Below, in pieces: positions 1-7,669 of a DNA stretch of 64,000 bases. The notes below the pieces were generated by a model. It saw only the letters and a program-made list of their open reading frames with translations. It searched no databases and was not told the DNA's origin. The DNA is from UBA1738 sp045580145 (lineage in GTDB: Bacteria; Bacillota; Clostridia; UBA1381). Where the stretch lies: the NCBI GenBank assembly GCA_045580145.1, contig JAZNNI010000094.1:1-64000 (forward strand). Direction: 5' to 3'. Made by a program: the position numbers and the translations under genes. Numbering within the stretch: position 1 is the first letter of the stretch; each line of letters begins with the position of its first letter.

Positions 1-1247
1 ACAGACATTTTCTCTTTGTCAAACTTAGAGTTATATATATGGCATACACCTATTTCAAGAGAACGTATAGCTTTTAAAAGGCTTTCCTCCATAGTTCTTC
101 CGATTGCCATTACTTCACCTGTTGCTTTCATCTGAGTAGAAAGCTTATTTGACGCAGAAGTGAACTTGTCAAATGGGAATCTCGGCATTTTTGTGACAAC
201 ATAGTCAAGTGCCGGCTCAAATGATGCCGGAGTATTTGCAAGCTTGATTTCATCAAGTGACATTCCTACTGCAATTTTTGCAGTAACTCGTGCAATCGGA
301 TATCCGCTTGCCTTTGATGCTAAAGCTGAAGAACGCGAAACTCTTGGGTTTACTTCAATTACATAATAATCGAAAGACTGCGGGTCCAGTGCAAACTGCA
401 CGTTACATCCGCCCTCGATTTTCAATGCCTTTATAATCTTGAGTGCGCTCTCACGAAGCATACTGCATTCCTTACTTGTTAAGGTTTGACAAGGCGCAAC
501 AACGATTGAGTCACCTGTATGAATGCCAACTGGATCAAGGTTTTCCATATTACAAATAGTAATAGCTGTGTCATTTTTGTCGCGCATTACTTCGTATTCG
601 ATTTCCTTATATCCTTTAATACTTTTTTCAACAAGCACCTGACCTACAGGTGAAAGCTGAAGAGCATTTTTCATAATTTCACAAAGCTCTTCCTCGTTGT
701 CTGCAAAACCGCCGCCTGTTCCACCAAGGGTAAAAGCAGGTCTTAATACAACAGGATAACCGATTTCAAGCGCAGCTTTCTTTCCTTCTTCAATAGAATG
801 AGTAATTATGGAAGGAAGAACAGGCTCTCCAAGTTCCTCGCAAAGCTCTTTAAAGAGTTCTCTGTCCTCTGCTCTTTCAATACTTTCTACACTCGTTCCC
901 AAAAGCTCTACCTGACATTCCTGTAAAATTCCTTTTCTTGCAAGCTGCATCGCAAGGTTTAGGCCTGTCTGTCCGCCAATTCCCGGAACAATAGCATCAG
1001 GACGTTCATATCTCAATATTTTTGCAACATATTCAAGAGTCAAAGGTTCCATATAAACCTTATCGGCAATCGAAGTATCTGTCATAATTGTAGCAGGGTT
1101 AGAGTTTACAAGTACAACCTCATATCCTTCTTCTTTAAGGGCAAGACAAGCCTGTGTGCCTGCATAGTCAAATTCTGCAGCCTGACCTATAATAATAGGT
1201 CCTGAGCCGATTACCATTACTTTTTTCAAATCTTTTCTCTTAGGCAT
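1..1247 (-). CDS. carB: Carbamoyl-phosphate synthase large subunit, N-terminal part (runs off the left edge)
   Basis: Read on the minus strand from the ATG at 1247, the frame stays open for 415 codons to the window edge. The product starts MPKRKDLKKVMVIGSGPIII, the hallmark of CarB, followed by an ATP-grasp region with RPAFTLGGTGGG and the EVNPRVSRSSALASKATG-like block (here KASGYPIA). CarB makes carbamoyl phosphate from bicarbonate, two ATP and ammonia, which normally comes from glutamine through CarA. Its start overlaps the end of carA by 8 nt, so the two are translationally coupled in the pyr operon. Only the carboxyphosphate half is visible. CarB of other species can use free ammonia directly, which matters because the partner CarA here lacks its catalytic triad. 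Confidence 0.95.
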   Translation of the reverse strand, partial: MPKRKDLKKVMVIGSGPIIIGQAAEFDYAGTQACLALKEEGYEVVLVNSNPATIMTDTSIADKVYMEPLTLEYVAKILRYERPDAIVPGIGGQTGLNLAMQLARKGILQECQVELLGTSVESIERAEDRELFKELCEELGEPVLPSIITHSIEEGKKAALEIGYPVVLRPAFTLGGTGGGFADNEEELCEIMKNALQLSPVGQVLVEKSIKGYKEIEYEVMRDKNDTAITICNMENLDPVGIHTGDSIVVAPCQTLTSKECSMLRESALKIIKALKIEGGCNVQFALDPQSFDYYVIEVNPRVSRSSALASKASGYPIARVTAKIAVGMSLDEIKLANTPASFEPALDYVVTKMPRFPFDKFTSASNKLSTQMKATGEVMAIGRTMEESLLKAIRSLEIGVCHIYNSKFDKEKMS

Positions 1248-2337
1248 TTTCCTGTCCCTCCTTAATGTTATCTAAGAACTTTTCAAAAAGATAGTTCGTA
1301 TCATTCGTGCTTGGTGTACTGTCCGGATTGTACTGTACAGCGAAAATATTATCCTTTTCACACTCTACTCCCTCGACTGTGTTGTCAAGGACGTTAATGT
1401 GTGTAACCGTAAGATTTGTTCCGGATGTAGAATCATTATCGATAGCATAGCTGTGATTCTGACTTACTATTTCGATTTTTCCTGTTTTAAGATTTTTAAC
1501 AGGATGGTTTGAGCCTCTGTGTCCAAACTTCATTTTGTAAGCTTTTGCTCCATACGAAAGTGCGATAAGCTGATGTCCGAGTCCTATACCGAAAATAGGT
1601 AACTCTCCTCGCAAGCTTTTTATGGTTTCAATAACTTCCGGCACATCTTCAGGATTTCCAGGACCCCCTGAAATAAATACTCCGTCAGGCTTCATAAAGC
1701 GAATATCATCTACAGATGTGTTATATGGGACTACGGTAATATTACATCCTCGTAAATTGAGACCCTTGATAGTACTTAAAGTAATACCGCAGTCGATTGC
1801 AACAATATTATACTTGTGATTTGATGTTCTTGAATACCATCTTTTCTTGCAGCTGACACGTGAGACTGCGTCTTTTGGAATCTCCCTTGATTTTAAAACC
1901 TCAACAGCATCATCTATACCTGTATCAGCATTTGTTATAAGCACTTTACATATTCCATTATCTCTGATATGTCTTGTTAGTTTTCTTGTATCAACTCCGT
2001 AAATTCCAGGGATATTGTTCTCCATCAAAAGCTCGTTAAGAGTTTTTGTATAGCGGAAGTTACTTGGCATATCGTTGTAATCCCTTACAATAAGTCCACC
2101 TATTGTTGGAGTTTTGCTCTCAGAATCTTCATCTGTTATACCATAGTTTCCTATCAGCGGATATGTCATAACAACCATCTGATATGTGTAAGACGGGTCT
2201 GTGACAACTTCTTGATACCCCACCATAGAAGTGTTGAAAACAAGTTCACACACCTTCTCATTATCACTTCCGAAGCCGTAGCCGTAATATTCACTGCCGT
2301 CTTCTAAAACCAGTTTTCTATCGTATTTTCTTTCCAT
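1240..2337 (-). CDS. carA: Carbamoyl-phosphate synthase small subunit with degenerate glutaminase triad
   Basis: The 365-residue product has the CarA N-terminal domain and a class I glutamine amidotransferase domain. I chose the start at 2337 (MERKYDRK) because AAGGGGG lies 7 nt upstream; an in-frame start at 2370 lacks this. CarA normally hydrolyses glutamine and channels ammonia to CarB. The nucleophile motif G-x-C-L-G-H-Q reads GIGLGHQ, so Cys is Gly (residue 252, codon GGA at 1582-1584). The Q-Y-H-P-E motif reads QYNPD, so His is Asn (337) and Glu is Asp (339). The oxyanion region reads SGGPGNP instead of S-N-G-P-G-D-P. FGHRG and QNH are kept. The frame is intact, so the gene looks maintained but should not hydrolyse glutamine. 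It lies between pyrC and carB, as in Bacillus. Confidence 0.93.
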   Translation of the reverse strand: MERKYDRKLVLEDGSEYYGYGFGSDNEKVCELVFNTSMVGYQEVVTDPSYTYQMVVMTYPLIGNYGITDEDSESKTPTIGGLIVRDYNDMPSNFRYTKTLNELLMENNIPGIYGVDTRKLTRHIRDNGICKVLITNADTGIDDAVEVLKSREIPKDAVSRVSCKKRWYSRTSNHKYNIVAIDCGITLSTIKGLNLRGCNITVVPYNTSVDDIRFMKPDGVFISGGPGNPEDVPEVIETIKSLRGELPIFGIGLGHQLIALSYGAKAYKMKFGHRGSNHPVKNLKTGKIEIVSQNHSYAIDNDSTSGTNLTVTHINVLDNTVEGVECEKDNIFAVQYNPDSTPSTNDTNYLFEKFLDNIKEGQENA

Positions 2338-3578
2338 ACTATATCCCCCTTGTAAATTGTTAACATACATTTTCCCGTAACTTTTTCACCTTCGAAAGGA
2401 GTGCTTCTTCCTTTTGAAAGGAATTCATCAGGTTTTATTATATATTCATTGTTAAGGTCATAAACCACCAGGTTGGCAGGTTCACCCTCTGCAATTTTGC
2501 TGCCTATATTAAATCTGTTATTAGGATTTTCGCTCATAAGCAATATCAATTTTTCAAGTGATATTATTCCTGTTTTCACAAGCTTTGTATACAAAACAGG
2601 AAAAGCAGTTTCTATCCCCACAACACCCATAAGGCTCTTTTCAAGACCTTTTGATTTTTCTTCAAAAGAATGAGGTGCGTGGTCTGTCGCTATCATATCT
2701 ATTGTTCCGTCTTTTATTCCTTCAATAAGTGCGAGCCTGTCTTCCTCACTCCTTATTGGAGGATTCATTTTGAAGCGCCCTTCCTCTTTTAGCATACTGT
2801 CATTAAAAACAAGATAATGTGGCCCTGTTTCCGAGGTAACTGAAAGACCCTCCTTTTTTGCTTTTCTTATGAGTTCTACACTTTCTTTTGTTGATATATG
2901 GCATATGTGATATTTACATCCGGTCTTTCGGACAAGCTCTAAATCTCTTTTTATCTGCCCCCACTCACTCTCAGAGCAAATCCCTTTGTGGTTATGCATT
3001 TTTGCATATTCTCCGTTATGGATATATCCGCCTTTTAAAAGCGAATTATCCTCGCAATGAGCAGCTATGATTTTATCAAGCTCCTTTGCTTTTATCATTG
3101 CTTTTTCCATCATTTCGGTATTTTGAACACCTCGTCCGTCATCGGAAAATGCAACCGCCGCTTTGGAAAGAGCCTCCATATCACTAAGTTCATTCCCTAA
3201 TTCTCCTTTTGTTATCGAAGCGTAAGGATAAACTGCAATAGCAGCATCTTTTTTTATTATATCAGTCTGCAATTTCATATTTTCTGTGCAGTCAGGAACA
3301 GGATTTAAGTTTGGCATTGAGCATACCGCTGTATATCCTCCCCTTGCCGCAGCCAAAGTGCCTGATTTAATTGTTTCTTTATACGAAAAACCCGGCTCAC
3401 GCAAATGAACATGTACATCTGTAAAACCGGGAAAAATATGATAACCGGTGCAGTCAAAAGCTTTATAATCTGCATCAGTAACACCTATATATTCAATTTT
3501 ATTTTCGGAGATATTAATATCGGTGCATATAAATTTACCACCCGAGAAAACGTTTGCATTTTTTAAAATGTATTTCAT
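2304..3578 (-). CDS. pyrC: Dihydroorotase (class I)
   Basis: The 424-residue amidohydrolase interconverts N-carbamoyl-aspartate and dihydroorotate in pyrimidine synthesis. Metal and substrate motifs are all present: DVHVHLREPG near residue 55, HCEDN near 175, CHIST near 225 and ATDHAPHSFEEK near 300, with DDGRGVQ supplying the zinc-bridging Asp typical of the class I enzyme. Length is normal for the family. It is the first gene of the visible pyr operon, followed by carA (34-nt overlap) and carB. The ATG at 3578 has GGGGTGAT 5 nt upstream. Expression should be set by the PyrR-type attenuator at 3605-3721. Confidence 0.95.
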   Translation of the reverse strand: MKYILKNANVFSGGKFICTDINISENKIEYIGVTDADYKAFDCTGYHIFPGFTDVHVHLREPGFSYKETIKSGTLAAARGGYTAVCSMPNLNPVPDCTENMKLQTDIIKKDAAIAVYPYASITKGELGNELSDMEALSKAAVAFSDDGRGVQNTEMMEKAMIKAKELDKIIAAHCEDNSLLKGGYIHNGEYAKMHNHKGICSESEWGQIKRDLELVRKTGCKYHICHISTKESVELIRKAKKEGLSVTSETGPHYLVFNDSMLKEEGRFKMNPPIRSEEDRLALIEGIKDGTIDMIATDHAPHSFEEKSKGLEKSLMGVVGIETAFPVLYTKLVKTGIISLEKLILLMSENPNNRFNIGSKIAEGEPANLVVYDLNNEYIIKPDEFLSKGRSTPFEGEKVTGKCMLTIYKGDIVWKENTIENWF

Positions 3579-3604
3579 AAATTATCACCCCGATATATAA
3601 AATA

Positions 3605-3721
3605 AAACTCCTGCCAAGCGACAAGAGTTTGCATACAAATATAGAAATATACCAAAAAGGGCATACCAAAAGCTATTTAATACACAATCTTGTCGGCATC
3701 TCTGTACCAATCTTAAAGATT
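3605..3721 (-). promoter_or_regulatory. PyrR-type transcription attenuator in the pyr leader
   Basis: In the minus-strand transcript the first element (3721-3686) folds as AAUCUU/AAGAUU around an upper stem GGUA/UGCC with the hexaloop CAGAGA. This matches the CNGNGA hexaloop and purine-rich bulge known for PyrR binding loops. Its 3' side contains CGACAAGA (3695-3688), exactly complementary to UCUUGUCG (3626-3619) in the downstream terminator. That terminator (3630-3605) is a 9-bp stem, AAACTCTTG with CAGGAGTTT, followed by TATTTTAT. The expected logic is that UMP-bound PyrR holds the first hairpin and the terminator forms; without it the 8-bp antiterminator forms. No pyrR gene lies in this window. 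The pairing is seen directly; the PyrR assignment is by motif. Confidence 0.75.
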
Positions 3722-3727
3722 AAAATA

Positions 3728-3756
3728 ATAATAGCATATTTTCGGCTTTTTGTCAA
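3728..3756 (-). promoter_or_regulatory. Sigma-A promoter of the pyr operon
   Basis: TTGACA (3756-3751), a 17-nt spacer and TATTAT (3733-3728) on the minus strand. The start site would fall at about 3722, right at the first base of the PyrR-type hairpin. Confidence 0.75.
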
Positions 3757-3813
3757 TATTTCTTTTAGAAATTATTGTACTAAAATTAATCGCAAAAAAA
3801 ATTACATTTATTA

Positions 3814-3842
3814 TTGATTTTTGATTAAAAATGAAGTAAAAT
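3814..3842 (+). promoter_or_regulatory. Candidate promoter of the rubrerythrin gene
   Basis: TTGATT, 17 nt, TAAAAT, about 58 nt before the rubrerythrin start. With the divergent pyr leader this accounts for the 321-nt stretch 3579-3899; I see no gene in it. Confidence 0.45.
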
Positions 3843-3899
3843 GTAAATAATAAAATTTGGTAAAACATTTTTTATATTAATATTTAAGGAGTGATTTAA

Positions 3900-4433
3900 A
3901 TGGATTACAAGGGAACAAAAACTGAACAAAACTTATTAGCTGCTTTTGCCGGCGAATCGCAGGCACGTAATAAGTACACATATTTTGCATCTGTTGCAAA
4001 AAAGGAAGGCTACGAGCAGATTGCAGCAATCTTCCAAAAGACTGCAGACAACGAAAAAGAGCACGCAAAATTGTGGTTTAAGGAGCTTTCAGGCATTTCG
4101 GATACAGTTAACAATTTAAAAGCCGCAGCAGAGGGCGAAAACTACGAATGGACCGATATGTATGCAGGCTTTGCAAAGGATGCCGAAGAAGAAGGCTTTA
4201 CTGCACTTGCAGCACGTTTTCGTGCAGTTGCCCAAATAGAAAAAGAGCACGAAGAAAGATATAGAAGACTTATTGATAATGTTGAAATGAATAAGGTTTT
4301 CGAAAAAGCTGGTGAAACTATGTGGGAATGCCGCAACTGCGGACACATTGTTGTAGGTAAAAAGGCCCCTGAGGTTTGCCCTGTATGCAACCACCCAAAG
4401 AGCTACTTTGAAGTAAGAGCAGAAAATTATTAA
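3900..4433 (+). CDS. rbr: Rubrerythrin
   Basis: The 177-residue protein has an N-terminal ferritin-like four-helix domain (about 1-140) that binds a non-heme diiron site; the ligands lie in GESQARNKY, the EKEHAK helix and the EKEHEERY helix. A C-terminal rubredoxin-like domain has two Cys pairs, CRNCGH and CPVCNHP. Rubrerythrins reduce hydrogen peroxide to water in anaerobes, with electrons arriving through the rubredoxin domain. The start has GGAGTGATTTAA before it. It is a single-gene unit ending in the shared terminator at 4449-4480. The flavodiiron protein and rubredoxin at 57897-59223 provide the matching oxygen-reducing system. Confidence 0.97.
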   Translation: MDYKGTKTEQNLLAAFAGESQARNKYTYFASVAKKEGYEQIAAIFQKTADNEKEHAKLWFKELSGISDTVNNLKAAAEGENYEWTDMYAGFAKDAEEEGFTALAARFRAVAQIEKEHEERYRRLIDNVEMNKVFEKAGETMWECRNCGHIVVGKKAPEVCPVCNHPKSYFEVRAENY

Positions 4434-4448
4434 TAGCAGACAAAAATT

Positions 4449-4480
4449 AACTGCCCCATTTTGATATGGGGCAGTTTTTA
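4449..4480. terminator. Bidirectional terminator between rubrerythrin and the Gfo/Idh gene
   Basis: An 11-bp hairpin, AACTGCCCCAT paired with ATGGGGCAGTT, has T-runs on both strands. It serves the two convergent genes. Confidence 0.85.
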
Positions 4481-4489
4481 ATTATATAT

Positions 4490-5764
4490 TTAATGCACCT
4501 TCACAGTTTTTCCTCCGCTTAAGCGAGATTCCTCTGCTTTGATACCAATAAGGTGACTTTCCATTGATTCCTCTAATGAAGTATAGTTGACTTTTTCACC
4601 ACTAAGTATAGAATACAAATTTTTAATTAATCCATAGTCACCTCCACCATGACCGAAGCCCAGACTATCGCTCCTTTCGACAAGATCACTTATAGAAAGC
4701 TTTTCCGTTTTATGACCAAAACGCTTAATTTCAATCATATCATATAGCTCATCAAAAACGATTTCCCCAGCTGTACCAAACAGGTTTATGCGTCTGCCTG
4801 GTTCTGCAGCATACTGCATTTTCAATGTAGCATCAACACCGTTTTTAAAATGCATTTGAACCATTTGGTGGTCAACTACGTGAGGATTTGACTCAACTCC
4901 GCTTCTAAACACACATATGCCAAGGTTAACCGTTTTTAATCCTTCATATAAAGCTTCTTCTGTGGTTGGATTTTCAAGTGTTACCTTATTGAATGGCCAG
5001 GTAAACTCCGGACAGCCCTGCTTCTTCCAATTATCTATATATATTTTTTTTGCACTATATATACAGCTGTTAATATGTGGGCAATCAAGACAACGATCAG
5101 TTGCTCCTTCTGGTGCATTTTCAGGAATAAAGTAGTTAAAACTGCCTATCGACGACACTGCATCACACCTTGACTTTGCAAAATATTGAATATAATCTAA
5201 ATCATGACAGCATTTTGCCAATATGGTAGGATAATCGTCCTGTGTACTTTGAAGACGTATATACGCCTGAACCTGATGCCAATATGCAACACGTTCCATA
5301 GCATCAATAGCAACAAGATTCCCTATCACACCACTAGATAAAATATCTGAAATTTTGATATAGCCGGCACCATATCTCAAAACGTGGCATACGACAATCT
5401 TTCTTTGAGTTTCTTTTTGAACATCTAAAAGCTCTTTGATTTCTTTGGTGGAATCACTTACCGGCTTCTCCAATAATATGTCGTAACCCAACCGCATTGC
5501 TTTCAAGCACTGGTCAACGTGATATTTATCCCACGTAGCAATTATCAAAACATCAGCTAGTTTTTCCTTTAAAAACTCATCTTCATCATCAAAAATTGCT
5601 TTTGATGGAAGATTTAAAAATCTATTCATTTTCTCTAACTGATTATGATTAAAATCACATACAGCAGTTATTTCAAATTTTTCTGGTAACTCTTGTAGCA
5701 AAGAAGCATATACAAGACCCCTGGCACCAGCACCAAGGATTGCAACAGTAAATTTTTTCTTCAT
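4490..5764 (-). CDS. Gfo/Idh/MocA family oxidoreductase
   Basis: The 424-residue protein begins with a Rossmann fold (VAILGAGARGLVYASLL, residues 7-23) for NAD(P) binding. It has the family E-K-P motif (DILLEKPVSDS, near 95) and a C-terminal alpha/beta domain near 130-330. Such enzymes oxidise or reduce sugars, inositols and related compounds; the substrate is not evident here. A Cys cluster near 220-240 (DRCLDCPHINSC) occurs in some members and may bind metal. The gene has its own promoter (5797-5825) and is divergent from an AraC regulator, which likely controls it. SD: AGGAGATGTG before the ATG at 5764. Confidence 0.88.
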   Translation of the reverse strand: MKKKFTVAILGAGARGLVYASLLQELPEKFEITAVCDFNHNQLEKMNRFLNLPSKAIFDDEDEFLKEKLADVLIIATWDKYHVDQCLKAMRLGYDILLEKPVSDSTKEIKELLDVQKETQRKIVVCHVLRYGAGYIKISDILSSGVIGNLVAIDAMERVAYWHQVQAYIRLQSTQDDYPTILAKCCHDLDYIQYFAKSRCDAVSSIGSFNYFIPENAPEGATDRCLDCPHINSCIYSAKKIYIDNWKKQGCPEFTWPFNKVTLENPTTEEALYEGLKTVNLGICVFRSGVESNPHVVDHQMVQMHFKNGVDATLKMQYAAEPGRRINLFGTAGEIVFDELYDMIEIKRFGHKTEKLSISDLVERSDSLGFGHGGGDYGLIKNLYSILSGEKVNYTSLEESMESHLIGIKAEESRLSGGKTVKVH

Positions 5765-5788
5765 TTTAACACATCTCCTAATTATTAT

Positions 5789-5825
5789 TTGAAATAATTA
5801 TATCAGTGTGAAATTCTTATTTCAA
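5789..5825. promoter_or_regulatory. Inverted repeat over the Gfo/Idh promoter (candidate operator)
   Basis: TTGAAATAA (5789-5797) and TTATTTCAA (5817-5825) form a perfect 9-bp inverted repeat with a 19-nt spacer. The two arms sit at the -35 and -10 boxes of the minus-strand promoter. This is a plausible site for the divergently encoded AraC protein. Confidence 0.45.
5797..5825 (-). promoter_or_regulatory. Promoter of the Gfo/Idh/MocA gene
   Basis: TTGAAA (5825-5820), 17 nt, TATAAT (5802-5797) on the minus strand, 33 nt before the start codon. Confidence 0.7.
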
Positions 5826-5866
5826 TGAAACAAATAGACTTATAATTGGATTTTTTGAACCTTTAA

Positions 5867-5895
5867 TTGACAACTTGATTTAAATAGCATATAAT
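5867..5895 (+). promoter_or_regulatory. Promoter of the AraC-type regulator
   Basis: TTGACA, 17 nt, TATAAT on the plus strand, ending 28 nt before the ATG at 5924. This near-consensus promoter argues that the gene downstream is expressed despite its frameshift. Confidence 0.75.
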
Positions 5896-5923
5896 AATAT
5901 CATAATTTTACTATGGTGATTAT

Positions 5924-6268
5924 ATGAAAATAGGATTTTTTGAACTTTTTGACAGATATTTTTCTATTTCAAATCTTTTTCCTGTGAGACAGTGCGCAAA
6001 TGAAAAGACTCGTTTTGTAATGCAAAATCCGCGTCATACAGATGCGTTGCTCCTGTTTTCAAAAGGAACAAGCATTTGCTATCAAGATAACGTACCACCT
6101 CTCTATATTCCGGAGGGCGCTTTAGTTTATATGCCTAAAAATTCCAGATATATATGGGAAGACTCACCTGATCCTAAGGATGAACAAATAGAAAAATTCC
6201 TTTTTGAATTTACATTGTTTTCTTCAGAAGTTGTACGCGCTGATAACGAAAAAAAGATTTCTCAGTAG
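5924..6268 (+). CDS. AraC-family regulator, N-terminal part (frameshifted)
   Basis: The 114-residue frame encodes the N-terminal cupin-like sensor half of an AraC regulator (for example FSKGTSICY near 46 and IPEGALVYMPKNSRYIWEDS near 63). It stops at a TAG at 6266. A -1 shift at the A7 run (6249-6255) joins it smoothly to the second frame, which carries the DNA-binding domain at 6361-6828. The joined product would be about 301 residues, the usual AraC length. The shift site reads A AAA AAG in the zero frame, a classical slippery heptamer. An assembly error, a real mutation or programmed slippage would all fit. Confidence 0.75.
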   Translation: MKIGFFELFDRYFSISNLFPVRQCANEKTRFVMQNPRHTDALLLFSKGTSICYQDNVPPLYIPEGALVYMPKNSRYIWEDSPDPKDEQIEKFLFEFTLFSSEVVRADNEKKISQ

Positions 6269-6828
6269 TCGGGCTCTCCAATGACCGGATTTTTTTTGAT
6301 GATAAAGTAACAATAGTCACAACAAGATTTTCAAACTATTACCGAAAATTATTTTGCGAGTTGATAGAGGCTTTCAACGAAAATTTATCTTCTCCCTTAA
6401 ATGTATACTGCAAGGCATATGAAATTTTCAGATTTATGGCAGATGACCGCAAATGTGCAGCAAGAAACAAGAATATAGATGTAATAGCCGAAGGAATCAA
6501 ACATATTAATCAAATACCATTTTCAAACAAAAGCATTAAAGAAATAGCAGATATGTGCGGAGTAAGTGTGGGATATTTTGAGAGGGTATTTAAAAATTAT
6601 ACAGGGGTTTCTCCATCAAAATATATCAGTATGAAGAGAATCTTATTCGTAAAGCAACTTCTTCAAAATAGAAATCTTACTCTCGAACAAATCGCTGAAG
6701 AAGCCCACTACTGCGACAGCGGATATTTGTGCCGTGTCTTTAAAAAAATTACAGGGATGACAACAAACGAATACCGAAAAATCTATTTTTCACAAATGCA
6801 TACATCTGATAACTTTACATATTTCTAA
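6256..6828 (+). CDS. AraC-family regulator, C-terminal DNA-binding part (frameshifted)
   Basis: This is the continuation of the AraC protein in the -1 frame. From 6256 it reads DFSVVGLSNDRIFFDD and onward without a stop to 6828. The C-terminal 100 residues hold two helix-turn-helix motifs: KEIADMCGVSVGYFERVFK with GVSPSKYI, and EQIAEEAHYCDSGYLCRVFK followed by GMTTNEYRK, the AraC/XylS signature. There is no good ribosome site before the internal ATGs, so independent translation is unlikely. It is divergent from the Gfo/Idh/MocA gene and is its probable regulator. Confidence 0.75.
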   Translation, partial: DFSVVGLSNDRIFFDDKVTIVTTRFSNYYRKLFCELIEAFNENLSSPLNVYCKAYEIFRFMADDRKCAARNKNIDVIAEGIKHINQIPFSNKSIKEIADMCGVSVGYFERVFKNYTGVSPSKYISMKRILFVKQLLQNRNLTLEQIAEEAHYCDSGYLCRVFKKITGMTTNEYRKIYFSQMHTSDNFTYF

Positions 6829-6831
6829 TAT

Positions 6832-6861
6832 AAAAAGCTGATGAATTTCATCAGCTTTTTT
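6832..6861. terminator. Bidirectional terminator between the AraC gene and the HAD gene
   Basis: AAAAAGCTGATGA pairs with TCATCAGCTTTTT around a 3-nt loop, with T-runs on both strands between convergent genes. Confidence 0.85.
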
Positions 6862-6868
6862 CGTTTAA

Positions 6869-7669
6869 TTATTGCTCTTCATTTACCAAATCACGATAGA
6901 TTTCACGAATATTTTTGTAAACAAATTCGGGTTTCACATCGCTTTTCTCTAAATCCTCCATAGTTCCCTCTCCGCTTAAAACGAAGATGGTACTTATGCC
7001 TGCATTTACTCCGCAGGCTATGTCGGTATAGAGTCTGTCGCCCAATACAACTGTCTCTTCTTTTGAAAATCCTGTCTTTTCTATTGCAAGCTCAGCCATT
7101 GTAGGCTGTGGTTTTCCTATGAAAACAGGTCTTCTTTTTGTTGCATTATAAAGCATCTCACAAAAAGAACCGCAATCAGGCACATATCCATACCAAGTAG
7201 GACAAACCCAGTCAGGATTTGTAGCGACATAGTCAACACCTTTTCCTAATAGTATACAGGCATCTTCAAGCTTTTGAAAAGTAAGCTCTTGGTCATTTGC
7301 AATACATAAGCAATCAATATCATCTTCTAAGCTATCCGTTATCAAAAGGCCTGCATCTGCAAGTTGCTTTCTAAACGATTTTGTGCCGAAAGCATATATT
7401 TTGTTATAGTTTTTCTTTTTTAGATATAGTATAGTCGCATCAGTAGATGTAAGAAAATCGTCTGCATTTGACTTTATTCCCAAAGATGCAAGCTTCTCTA
7501 TATATTTATCCACACCTTTTGAAGAATTGTTAGTAAGAAAAATATATCTTCCTCCTATACTTTTCACATAATCAAGAAAATCAAGCGTTCCGTCAAAAAG
7601 CTCATTATCAAGATAGATTGTTCCGTCCATATCTAAAAGAAAAAGTCGTTTATTTTTTAAATTATTCAT
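6869..7669 (-). CDS. HAD-superfamily phosphatase, NagD/AraL type
   Basis: The 266-residue protein has HAD motif I (LFLLDMDGTIYLDNE, residues 9-23), motif II (FLTNNSSKG near 45), a C2-type cap and the motif III/IV region (IGKPQPTM and VVLGDRLYTDI). It belongs to the NagD/AraL/glycerol-phosphate phosphatase group that dephosphorylates small phosphometabolites. I used the ATG at 7669, with GGAGAGGAAAAT before it. It overlaps the end of glpP by 8 nt, so the two are coupled. The link with GlpP suggests a glycerol- or glycolate-phosphate substrate, but that is inference. Confidence 0.88.
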   Translation of the reverse strand: MNNLKNKRLFLLDMDGTIYLDNELFDGTLDFLDYVKSIGGRYIFLTNNSSKGVDKYIEKLASLGIKSNADDFLTSTDATILYLKKKNYNKIYAFGTKSFRKQLADAGLLITDSLEDDIDCLCIANDQELTFQKLEDACILLGKGVDYVATNPDWVCPTWYGYVPDCGSFCEMLYNATKRRPVFIGKPQPTMAELAIEKTGFSKEETVVLGDRLYTDIACGVNAGISTIFVLSGEGTMEDLEKSDVKPEFVYKNIREIYRDLVNEEQ

